Origin: Himantopus leucocephalus
Taxonomy: Eukaryota; Chordata; Aves; Charadriiformes; Recurvirostridae
Reading direction: 5' to 3'
DNA length: 64,000 bases
NCBI GenBank assembly: GCA_003993805.1
Contig: RSEF01000020.1
Coordinates: 907,357-971,356, forward strand
Below are positions 13,101 to 23,575 of this stretch, one piece after another. Numbering within the stretch: the stretch's first letter is position 1; each line of letters starts with the position of its first letter. Both the position numbers and the translations under genes were made by a program. The notes beneath the pieces were generated by a model. The model was not told where the DNA came from, did not search any database, and saw only the letters and a list, made by a program, of their open reading frames with translations.

Positions 13101-16100
13101 AACACCATTCGTCACTGCTCGCCACTTGGACATCGAGCCGTTCACCACAACTCTTCGAGCGCGGCCGTCCAGCCAATCCCTTATTCACCAAGTGGTCCAT
13201 CGGTCAAATCCATGTTTCTCCAATTTAGATACAAGGATGTTGTGCGGGACAGTGTCAAATGCCTTGCACAAGTCCAGGTAGATGGTGTCCGTTGCTCTTC
13301 CCTTGTCCAACAATGCTGTAACCCCATCATAGAAGGCGACCAAATGTGTCAGGCATGATTTGCCCTTAATGAAGCCATGCTGGCTGTCACCAATCACCTC
13401 CTTATTCTCCATGTGCCTTAGCAGGGTTTCCAGGAGGGTCTGCTAATGATCTTGCCAGGCACAGAGGTGAGACTGATCGGCCTGTAGTTCCCCGGGTCTT
13501 CCTTTTTTCTCTTTTTAAAAATGGGGGTTATGTTTCCCCTTTTCCAGTCAGTGGGAACTTCACCGGACTACCACGACTTCTCAAATATGATGGATAGTGG
13601 CTTGGCAATTTCATCCGCCAGTTCCCACAGGACCCATGGAGGAATCTTATCTGGTCCCATGGACTCGTGCACCTTCAGGTTCCTCAGCTGGTCTCGAACC
13701 TGGTCTTCTCCTACAGTGGGCAGGCAGGTCCTTATTCTCCCGGTCCCTGCCTTTGCCTTCTGCGACTTGGGTGGTGTGGGTAGAGCACTTCCCAGTGAAG
13801 ACTGAGGCAAAAAAGTCATGGAGTACCTCAGCCTCATCCATGTTCCGGGTGACCAGGTCTCCTGTTTTCTTCTGGAGAGGGCCCACGCTTTCCATAGTCT
13901 TCCTTTTATCACTGACATACCTATGGAAGCTTTTCTTGTTGCCCTTGACGTCCCTGGCCAGATTAACTCTGTCTGGGCTTCAGCTTTCCTAACCTGATCC
14001 CTGGCTGTTTGGAGAATTTCTCTGTATACCTCCCAGGTTACCTGTCCTTGCTGCCACCCTCTGCGGGCTTCCTTTTTCTGTTTGAGATTGTCCAGGAGCT
14101 CCTTGTTCAACCATGCAGGCCTCCTGGCATGTTTTTCTTGACTTCCTCCTTATTGGGATGCATCGCTCTCGAGCTTGGAGGAGGTGGTCCTTGAATATTA
14201 ACTAGCTTTCCTGGGCCCCTCTCCCCTCCAGGGCTTTATCCCATGGTACTCTGCCAAGCAGATCCCTGAAGAGGCCACTTCTCCTGAAGTCCAGGGTAGC
14301 AAGCTTACTGCACGCTCTCCTCGCCACCCTAAGGATCTCAAACTCTGCCCTCTCATGGTCACTGCAGCCAAGGCTGCCCTTGAGCTTCAGGGCATTTGAA
14401 AATAGCTTTTCAAAGCGACTCCTGCCTTCTATTATCCTTAAGAGAACTGAAGGAACAGGCTGGTCTGAGGCAGCAGCAGGAGTTCTCCTATTTTTTCTGT
14501 TCACTGATCCAGATCTTCCTTTTCATCTGATACGATGGAAACCATGCTTCTACAGGACTAAACTGTAGTGTTAACTGAAGTTGATACAGGATACTCGTTT
14601 AGAGTTGAGTGTGTTTGCTTAGGGCTATGCTATTAAATGTAAAGGTTTTCATGTGCTATAGTAAGAATTTTCAAGACGTTGTACTGCTAAAACTATAGCA
14701 AGATAACTGGTTTGTAGGGCATTTTCAATTTAGTCAAGGCCAAAATGACAGTAGTTTTGGTTGGAACAGGAACAAGATTCGATTTGGCAAAAGGAAAACT
14801 CATGTCAGTCATTAACTTTACTGTCCTTGAAAACCTCCAGTAGCTGTTGCATAGAAAGCTGGTCCCTGACAAGTTGAACAAAATCAATTTGTGTCTACCT
14901 AACCTTTCAGTTAAGCTTTCCAGCTCTTTGCCAATTATTAATTGTGTCTCTCTGTCTTTGCTTATAGCTTCCATGATGTTTCAGTATTTTGTCAAGGTGG
15001 TCCCCACAGTGTATATGAAAGTAGATGGTGAAGTAAGTACCTTTTTTTTTTTGCCCCTATTACTTTGGCAAGTGAAAGCCTTCAGACTTTCTCCTTGTAT
15101 TCTGACGCTGACCATATCTGACCGCTAGTGGAAGCAACACAGTCTGTTTGAATTTCTTCATATAACCAACCCAGTAAGAATAACAATTTCTATGGTGTAT
15201 GGTTGTCTGTAATGTTGCAGCAGTGATGAAGCAGATTTCAGCCTCCTCCATCCCACCTAGCTCAAAGTGACCATGCCATTGTCATCATGTTCCCTCATGA
15301 ATCCCTCCTATTGCATGCTCAGGAGAAGTTAAAGCAGCAAGGAGATCCTAAACACGTTCTTTGGAGAATAACGCAAGATCAGCGTGTCTCCAATTTAAAA
15401 ACTCCTTTAGCCTCCAAAAGAGCGTGGCTAGATTTCCAGCCCTGCTTTCAGAATGTGTCATTCTTTCAGGACAGGTAGGATAAACAAATTACCGAGGAGA
15501 TACCAGGGTGAGGTGAAGATCCTGAGAACAGAGACAAATTTTTGCTGTCTTCTGAAGCCAGCCTGAGGGAGCAGAAAGAACTGTGATTTCTTTCATTCAT
15601 TTGGAAGCTTTTATTTTGGTTGCTGGCGTTTTGCAGGGGATCTCAAGAGCTGCAGAGAAAATCTTTTTTAAAAACAAAACGGAACGTGTCAGTTATCATT
15701 ATTTGGACCCTCATAGCCTTAGGGCAGCAGAATGATGTAAGCTGTTACGTTTCTTTTGCAAAGAAAACACCAGTAGAGGCAGCAGTTCTACTGTTGTGTG
15801 GACTTCGCCACCAGTGCTACCCAGTGTACTTATCTAACCCAGTGAGGAAGAGACAGGTGCCACATGCCCCAGTACCTCTGTGAATGTTCATGTACAAGAT
15901 GGCTTAGCTCCCTAGCTGTCTCCCAGGTTTTGCTTCTTTATGTTCTACGCTGCATGGGTGGTCCATGCCCAGCTTCACTTTAACACCAAACCAGTTACTT
16001 TAACACCAAACCAGTTTCCTCTGAGGTGAAACCTAAGTGTGGTTCTGGGGCTCGTTTAGTGCAAGGACTGATCTGCGTGTGGATGAAACCATGCCAGAAT

Positions 16101-19100
16101 TTGACTGCCTTGCCCTACACAGTTTTGTAACGCCGTGCAAAGCCCACAACACTGCGAACCCTTACCACCTCACCTCAGGCTCTTCACCCAAACGCATGCC
16201 GCTCTCGGGCATGTACTGCATATCCTTGCACTGAGAACAACATACTACTGCGCATCCGCACAACCTTCATGTTGTTTTAGGCACTATGAAGTGTAAATCA
16301 CCAGCAGTTTATTAGTTACGTCAGAGGCTGCATACGAACCACAAATCTGAGGCGCCACATGGCCACAGTAGATACAATTCAAGCAAAGCTATCCTGGAGC
16401 AGCATGGGCAGAGCAATCTCAACAGAATCCACTGGAAAGGTAGACGGAGTTAGTATTTCTTCATCTGCCCTAAAGATTGAAACTGTTTGTGAGACTCATT
16501 TCTCATGTGATATATCCTTATGTGAACCATTCTTTCTTCAGTCCCCTGCCTAGAAAGGACGTATCTGTTTTTTCTTGGAAGTTCGGTGCAGGTTGCTTGC
16601 TATAAGGTGATACTGGGAGAATCTTCAGACAGCTCATTCTAGAGGTAGAAGATTCAGGATGCCTCTGCAGTTTCTGTGGAGGATTGAAATTCCTGAAGTA
16701 CAAAAGATAGTTAATAGGAGCTCAGTTCTTACGGCCACCTCCCAGTGCCATAAGCCACCATGGCTTCTGTTTCTCTTGATGAAATCTTGTGTTCTACTGC
16801 AGAGCTGTTGTTCAGATTTCAAAGGACTTCTCTGTCAAAAGAACTGCTTTTTATTAGTCACCAGGAGAGGAATCCATGGAAACCATGATGCTTATACTTA
16901 AAGCAACTATGGATCCTAGTACACTACCAGATGTATACCAGAGGCTGTGTTATACATTCAGTACTTGGAACCCCCAAATGTGGAATTTGGTAAAGAAACT
17001 GGATAGTATCTTTCTCAGCTTGGACTGTAATTTGTGTCAGATAGCTTATTAGGGATGATAGAACATAATTTCATTTTACAGAAACACAATTCATTTGCTC
17101 TAAGAATAGAACTGGTATGAACAATGTGTAGAAGAATGGCAGGGTGCAGAAGAATGCTGCAGGGTGATCTTCATTCATATAAAGATGGACAATCTGTGTC
17201 CTTCTGCAGCCCTGGCACTCTCCTGCTTTTATGTATTATTTCCTTTTTTCTCACCCTTGAATATATATGGCTTTCTCACATCAGTGCTGTCTCCATGAGG
17301 CATGCTTACGTGGACTGCATTTTGGTAGAGGATGATGTGGATCTGGGGTTGAGGTCGAGAGGGACAGCTTATGCCATTGTTTGCCAGCAGAGACCAAAAC
17401 AATCCAGCCTGGGGACTGATGCATCACTCATTCTTTGGACTAGCTGGGGCTTTAAGTAATAGCCTTTAGTAAAAATAGATCTTATCCTGATGGTGCTCTT
17501 TATGACCCTTTTTATGACCCACTGTCAGGCCCCCCACAAGTGAGTGGGCATACACTGATATGGTTCACTGAACCCAAGTTTTAGTAGCCTTTCCTATTCC
17601 TCACTAACAAAACAATGTTTGTTGTGTTTGTTTCCTGCTAGGTGGTAAGGACTAACCAGTTTTCAGTTACACGACATGAGAAGATAGCCAATGGGCTGCT
17701 AGGAGACCAGGGTCTGCCTGGTGTATTTGTGCTGTATGAACTTTCACCCATGATGGTGAAGCTGACAGAGAAACACAGGTAAGAGACATTTCAGTCTATT
17801 TCATTCACCCTCCATTGATGTTGTCATTTTGCATAGCTTAAAACTCCATCCTCGCTTAGACATGACAGTGCAAATGCCTGAAAGCCATCCAAGCCCCTTC
17901 CCAGTCAGTGGAGAGGAAGAGGCCCATCCAGATGCCCTTCCTCTCAGTGTGAACATCTGAAAGGGACTGTGGTTTTTCTGATGTTACCTCAAGTGTTTTA
18001 ATCCAGTACCAAGATGGAGAAGGAAATTGGTGCAGTGAGCAGAAGTCTGATATAATGGTTCTTGGTTCAGATTAATGTCCTCAAAGTCTTTTTTTAATGG
18101 GAAGACTGGATTGATACAGCATACCCATCTTGCCGGCACCTACAACAGCACCCCCACTGATCCAACCTGGTTACTTACTCTGCATTTCCTATAGCTTTTC
18201 TGCATGTTGTAGAAAGTGTTGAACCTCTTTCTTCTTTCCGGGTCCTCCACTAATCACAGTCGTGTAGTTGCAGGGGACTGGAAGGGGTTGCGACTGTGCG
18301 ATCTTTTAGGATCGTAATGAGGGACAGCCAATGTCTATAACTTAAAATGTATTCATATGTGCTTAGGGATTTAGGTTTTGTGTTACAGCAGCCTGCTGTG
18401 CGTTCTGTCTGGATAGAAATGGATAAAATCTTAGGGATTAAAAGCCCATCCTTTAGGTTTACAAATTCAGTACTTGCCTCCTAGGGTTGCCATTGAGCTC
18501 ATTAGCACACTGCTCTAATGCTATTCAATGCTGCTCAGTAAAAGTATCAGTGACAAACTCCATTCTGTAACCAATAAGGGTTATTTAATTGTTAAATCTT
18601 GTCAGCTATTAATTTTTATATAACACATACTTATGTGCTGTGGTGAACATTATGATAATTATGAATTCGTTTCGATTAGTTAATTGTTACTTATGACATG
18701 GGTGTCTGAGCTCATGCCGGTTGTTCAAATTGTTTTCCTCATTCTAGGTCCTTTACACACTTTCTCACAGGAGTTTGTGCCATCGTTGGAGGCATATTTA
18801 CAGGTATTGTACCTTTCAATATTTTTTTTCTTTCTAAAGTGTAAACATTTGCCATCTTACTCTCTCTAAATTCTGCATGGCTGGCAATAAATCCCTGTTT
18901 GATGGGGAGAGATGACTTCAGCCTTTAGTAGAGGTATAGCGTTTTCTGCAGAGCCATGGGAGTGACATCAGATTGTAATTAGCAGTGCAGACTTTGAAGA
19001 TGCTGTAGATTATGTAGACCTATTATTATAATACTTCATTTCATTATGATGTAGACCTATGATAATATTTCATTTTGATGCTTTACAGGACATTTTGTTT

Positions 19101-20888
19101 TCAAATAATGCAGTCTTTCAAGTACTATGTGAATGCATCTGTACCGTTTTCTTGGCCAGCTTGGGTCTGTAAGCAGATAGTTGCTTCCATGTAGAACCAA
19201 CGCCAGTAAAATCTGTGTAAAATTCTGACTTGAGAAGTCTGTAACACCTGTACCAGATACCTATATCACATAATACCTTTATCTGCAAGGTTTTCCCATC
19301 ACCTGAGGTGTCACAATGCTCAATTAACCTGATACTGTTAAACAGGATTTCTGTCTGTAATAAATTTGGTCGTATGCATTTCTATGGCTGACTCAGGGAA
19401 AGGTTTTCAAAAATTATTTTCATGACAAATGCAAGTGCCCTCTAATGCTGATGAGCTTTGACAGCCAGTCTATAGTGTTTGCTGCCATACACCATGTTCA
19501 GACTCTATATTCATGTTCTATAACATGTATTAATATCTCATATGAATAAATTAGCTATGTAACAGTTCTTGTGTTAGACCATCAAATTGATTCTACAAGT
19601 AGAGATAATTTCAGGGCAAAACAACCACAAAAGACAGTCATCTGAAGCGTTACTCAAAGATCACATGGTAAGGCCAATAATTCCATATTCTGCAGTAACA
19701 AACAGGAAACTCAGTTTCCTTTTTAGCTGCTACTCTTTATATAGTATTGAAATGTCTGTCTTTGTGTAGGGCCAAGTAGTCGCTTAATTATTTTTTAGAT
19801 TGAGGTGTTGAATAAAAGAAAAGAGAACATAAAGCTTCATAAAGGACAAGGGGGAATTGCTTTAAACGGGAAGACGGTAGACTTAGATTAGATATTAGGA
19901 AGAAATGTTTCCCTGTGAGGGCGGTGGGCCCCTGGCACAGGTTGCCCAGAGAAGCTGTGGCTGCCCCATCCCTGGAGGTGTTCAAGGCCAGGTTGGACAG
20001 GGCTTGGAGCAACCTGGGCTGGTGGGAGGTGGCCCTGCCCAGGGCAGGAGGGGGTGGAACGAGATGATCTTCAAGGTCCCTTCCAACCTAAACCATTCTA
20101 TGATTCTGTGATAAAGACATTGAAAATGCTTGTGCTAACTGGCACCGTCGGTTCCCTCCCTGGCAGGAGCTCAGGGTTCCTGTTCTGTGAAAGCTGCCTC
20201 GATGGATGCAGGGTTGTCTGGGTTTTGTGGTGCAGTAGACCCATTCTGAGCTTTTCTGTGGGCCCAAACAAGCACTGAATTAAGAGACTTCGTCAGCACT
20301 GGAGAGATTTGGGAAAAATACTGCAGAAAGACCTGAATGCTTGTGTCCTTTGGTGGGTAAACATTGCAGTCCCCGATAAAGGGCAACCATCAAGGGCAGC
20401 ATTGGGTAGAGTAGCTTACTTTTAAGGTTACCATGAAATGAGAAAGAAATGGGAAACATGCCCTTGGCAAGCTGGGTCAGGGCAGTGACATGACATAAAG
20501 CTCTCAGTATCAGCTTCCTCTCCAAACTCTTCCCACTCATCAGTAAACACACGTGACTCGGCCTGTCACGTTTTTACTTCCGTAAGAAAGATCTTTTTCC
20601 AGAGAAGTATGATCACCTCTGCCTGCAAGCTGGATCTTGTCTGTCCTAATGACATGAGGACCTTATTCTTCAGAGCAGCAGCAGCTGTTTTCTGACTGGG
20701 GGAGCTGGAATTCCTTTTCACTGACAAGAGGGGGTTGTGTTTTCTTTCCCTGGGAATTGTCTCCCTTTGAGGCATGTCTGGCTTGATCCATCTGGTTTTT
20801 CCTTTTAGTTGCAGGATTCATTGACTCCTTGATCTATCACTCAGCACGTGCCATCCAGAAGAAAATTGAACTTGGGAAGACAACATAA
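7179..20888 (+). CDS. ERGIC3: ERGIC3, ER-Golgi intermediate compartment protein 3 (3' part)
   Basis: ERGIC3 (the Erv46 homologue) is a membrane protein cycling between ER, ERGIC and cis-Golgi that acts with its ERGIC/Erv41 partners in cargo sorting and retrieval. Exons seen: 7179-7193 (microexon), 11038-11069, 11717-11813, 14968-15032, 17642-17778, 18748-18803, 20809-20888, all with AG/GT borders and matching phases. They encode the last ~160 residues: the end of the lumenal domain ([10 protein letters not shown], then [45 protein letters not shown]), the C-terminal membrane segment ([19 protein letters not shown]) and the short cytosolic tail ending in GKTT. Identity to the mammalian protein as I remember it is very high. 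The first half of the gene lies left of the window. The downstream gene is convergent. No break is seen. Confidence 0.96.
7698..7792 (-). mobile_element. CR1 LINE 3'-end fragment
   Basis: The antisense of the typical CR1 3' end is seen: the 'catagaatggtt' start, 'ttggaagggatgttaaagat' and the 'ccatgggcaggggcatctcc' core. It is a short, 5'-truncated copy of about 95 bp inside an ERGIC3 intron. Confidence 0.85.
12725..14400 (-). mobile_element. CR1 LINE, reverse-transcriptase region, decayed
   Basis: Minus-strand open pieces in several frames give a CR1 ORF2 in order: an SLGCSDHE motif near 14370, [18 protein letters not shown] near 13660, [17 protein letters not shown] and [16 protein letters not shown] (RT fingers) at 13412-13200, GVPQGSVLG (palm) near 13110, then a catalytic-site remnant reading FADN where FADD is expected, and the conserved '[13 protein letters not shown]' region. 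Frameshifts and stops separate the pieces, so no active protein is made. The copy also lacks the usual CR1 3' end, which suggests a later deletion. It lies in an ERGIC3 intron, antisense to the gene. Confidence 0.93.
15977..16016. repeat. 20-bp tandem duplication
   Basis: A 20-base unit (actttaacaccaaaccagtt) occurs twice in a row with no mismatch, within an ERGIC3 intron. Confidence 0.95.
19835..20113 (+). mobile_element. CR1 LINE 3'-end copy
   Basis: The sense-strand CR1 3' end is seen: 'gattagatattaggaagaaa', 'caggttgcccagagaagctg', 'tggaggtgttcaaggccagg', and the terminal 'ccattctatgattctgtgat' with the short CR1 tail repeat. It is a 5'-truncated insertion in the last ERGIC3 intron, in the gene's own direction, and better preserved than the other copies here. 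Confidence 0.95.
20499..20567 (-). repeat. Inverted repeat arm A (69 bp)
   Basis: This 69-bp stretch in the last ERGIC3 intron matches, in reverse orientation, 26257-26325 with five mismatches. Similarity starts and stops sharply. In this window's + direction it reads an open stretch ending ISKHT and a stop, as does the partner on its minus strand. The family is not recognised. Confidence 0.85.
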
Positions 20889-21850
20889 ATAAGCAATGAT
20901 CTCACCCCACAAAAAAAAAAAACCTCTAAGGAGAACTAAGCAGGTTTTTTGAAACACAAGTGATCTTCTGAGCGCACCAGAGAAGAGGTTTGCAATTACC
21001 AGATGGCCCTGATTGCTCTTATGTTCCTGTCCCATTACTGTTTGTTTGGCATTAATTTGTGGGTGGAACTGCTTGAACCTTGCTGCTATAAAGATTAGCC
21101 ATCTTGTCTGGCTGTGCAGACCCTACTGTAAGAACCCTTTTGTGTCAGTCCACGTTCATCCAGTTCCTCCCTCCTCCCCCGAAGAGATGCTGGAGATACT
21201 GCATTCTGTTTGCCTCCAGGAATAATTTACTGTATTGTCACGAGACTTGGAATAGATTGAAGTTGCCATCAAATAAGCTTTCTAGCAACACCATCTAGCT
21301 TTTTTAAATTTTCTTAAAAGTGTTTCTGAGTGTGCTGATGCCGTACGCTGGACCTCTGTGAAAATGTGCTGAATCCCGTGCGCTTTCCTTCCAGCTGTCC
21401 TGGGCAGCGTGGTGAGACCTAGCACTCGGGATGTGCTTACTGTCCTGTGGGGCGTTGCAGCTGCTCCAGATTGCTCTTCTTACGAAAGATGCAAGTTGGT
21501 GTTTCGGCAAAAAAAAGTGTTTGGAGTTTTAATTGATTTTTAAATTGGATTGGTTTTTTATTTCATTTCCTCTCTGTTTATATTTTAAAATAAAATCCAT
21601 CCTCTGTGTTTTGCTTCAGCATTTGGAAGAATAATTAAATTCTTTGAACTAATCCTTGTACCTAATTGGAAATTATAATTAAAAAACACACCTGAATTGT
21701 GGCAAAGTATGTAGATAGCATGATGATGATGTGTTGTTTTTTTCTTTTTAATGATGCACACAAGTGAGTATAAGTGCTTGGTATGTGAAATTGTAGTGGG
21801 AGAAATTGGAAAATAATGAGGAAAAATAAAATATTGTGGCTTTCTGCCTC
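20889..21850 (+). other. ERGIC3: ERGIC3 3' untranslated region with two poly(A) signals
   Basis: AT-rich sequence follows the ERGIC3 stop. AATAAA occurs at 21589-21594 and again at 21825-21830, giving 3' UTRs of roughly 0.7 or 0.95 kb. The exact cleavage points cannot be read from the sequence. Confidence 0.65.
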
Positions 21851-22190
21851 ATTTTTAGGCAAAGCACATTCATTACTCTTAAATCTCAGCTCTGGATTTG
21901 CTTTGGTATTGACTCTAAATTTGGTCTAAGCAATTGGTCCAACAGAGCACAGTGAATGCAACAGGCACAGGATCAGATAATGCAGAGAGAAAGCTATTTT
22001 ATAATTCATTTTAAAGTAGTTTTTGTTTGTGGTTATTTTTTTGTTGTTTTTTTTTTTAATTAGTTGAACTTATCTATAAACCAGGGAGTATAAAACCCAT
22101 GTATTTTCAATTGGAGAGAGAAGCAGTTTGAGGTGTGGGTAAGGAGACTGATCAATCTCCAAGCTAGAATACGGGGAAAAAAATGGGTTT

Positions 22191-22225
<35 letters not shown>

Positions 22226-22980
22226 NAAAAAAAAAAAAAAAATCCATCAGGTCTAAATCATATCATACTACTACAATGTGGGGAAGTATCTATGTGTTTT
22301 ATCAGGAACAAAAAGTGACCTAAACAGTTTCAATCGCTCAACAGAGCACACAGCTTTGTAACTAAATTTGAAAGAATAATCAGGAGGGGGAAGATTAATG
22401 AAAATAATGTAGCAAGACTTTGTCCCACAGTGAAACAATTAGCAGCTAATCACTTGTCTTTGCTAAGAAAGCCAATTTCTTGTAAGCCTCAGAAAAGTGT
22501 TGGAGAGCATCTCACAGAGCGCTTCGTAGCACCTTGAGAAAATGGAAGGTGATGGGACAGGTAAGTGCAAGACTTGTACTCATTGTGGGAAACCAGATAT
22601 AATCGAGAAGAGAAACAGAAGACACATAGAGAAATGGAGAGTCTGCCTGGAGAGGTAGAAAATCAATGAAGCTAATAGTTAAGTCAAGTAATGCAGGCTT
22701 CTGCTTCTCCTTCTGTGAGTAGGAGACATCTGGCGGTTTTAATAAACTGAAAGACCAAATGACTAATAGCCATGGAAAAGCTGAGTCTGATTCAAGGGTG
22801 TTCGTGTTTGTGATTGAAAGTAGAAAAAGACATCCTGCTAACTCTGCTCTGGAGGAGAAAACCTTTGCGGAGCTCAGGCTCCAGGGTCTACAATCGTTCT
22901 GCAGGGTGGGGCTGAGCTGGATTGTGCTGTCTTTTCAAAGCAGTAAGGGCTCAAAAAGTAAAGCAAATACCAATAATACT
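21851..22980. other. Intergenic region between convergent ERGIC3 and the ST3GAL-like gene
   Basis: AT-rich sequence with no coding exon recognised. It includes the long A-run at 22195-22242. Nothing else supportable is seen. Confidence 0.5.
22195..22242. repeat. Poly(A) run with one undetermined base
   Basis: A run of 48 positions, all A except an N at 22226. The true length is uncertain because of the homopolymer. It could be the tail of an old retrocopy, but no source sequence is recognised upstream. Confidence 0.9.
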
Positions 22981-22987
22981 TTCAATG

Positions 22988-22993
22988 TTTATT
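22988..22993 (-). terminator. Candidate poly(A) signal of the ST3GAL-like gene
   Basis: AATAAA on the minus strand about 580 bases past the stop codon of the sialyltransferase gene; no closer canonical signal was noticed. Confidence 0.45.
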
Positions 22994-23575
22994 CAATTCA
23001 TTTCACCTGTACTTGATTCTGTCATCTTCTGACTTACCATGCTTGATTTTTTCCTTTCTTACATTTTTTGGATACAATTTTTTAAATATTTCCTTAGTTA
23101 TAAAAAGATGGAAAGGGAAGATGCCCCTCTCCCCCTGCCCAAAGAACAACTACAAACCTCCCCCAAAAGCTGTCAGTGGGTGGAAATGTCAGCTGTGACA
23201 TGCAGACAGCCACGTTTGAGTGGCTGCTGTCACCACACTGCTGTCACCCAACAGCATCATGACCACTGCAGGGACAGTGCACAGCAGCCCACCTCCAGCC
23301 ACACCATCTTCCTCTCTCCCAGCCAGGGTGGGCAGAGCCATGCACACCCTGTGTCCAGCCAAATGCAACGTCCCTGGTGCCATGGGAGCATGTCACCAGC
23401 ACCCAGCTGGTGGGACCGGCACAAGCACCACCAGGGCCCTGCGGATCACAGGGTCTGTGAGCCCGGACACGTGGCAGAGCTGGGGTAGGGAGGAGCAAGC
23501 TAAAGAGCTGAGGGGAGCTGCCAGCAGTGCAGGGTGCTGCCAGTTCCTGCCTGGCTTTGGTTTCTTGGGGATGCA

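Noticed and set aside
22133..22318. Short frame with a long lysine run
   Set aside because: It is just the poly(A) run at 22195-22242 translated, and it spans an N.
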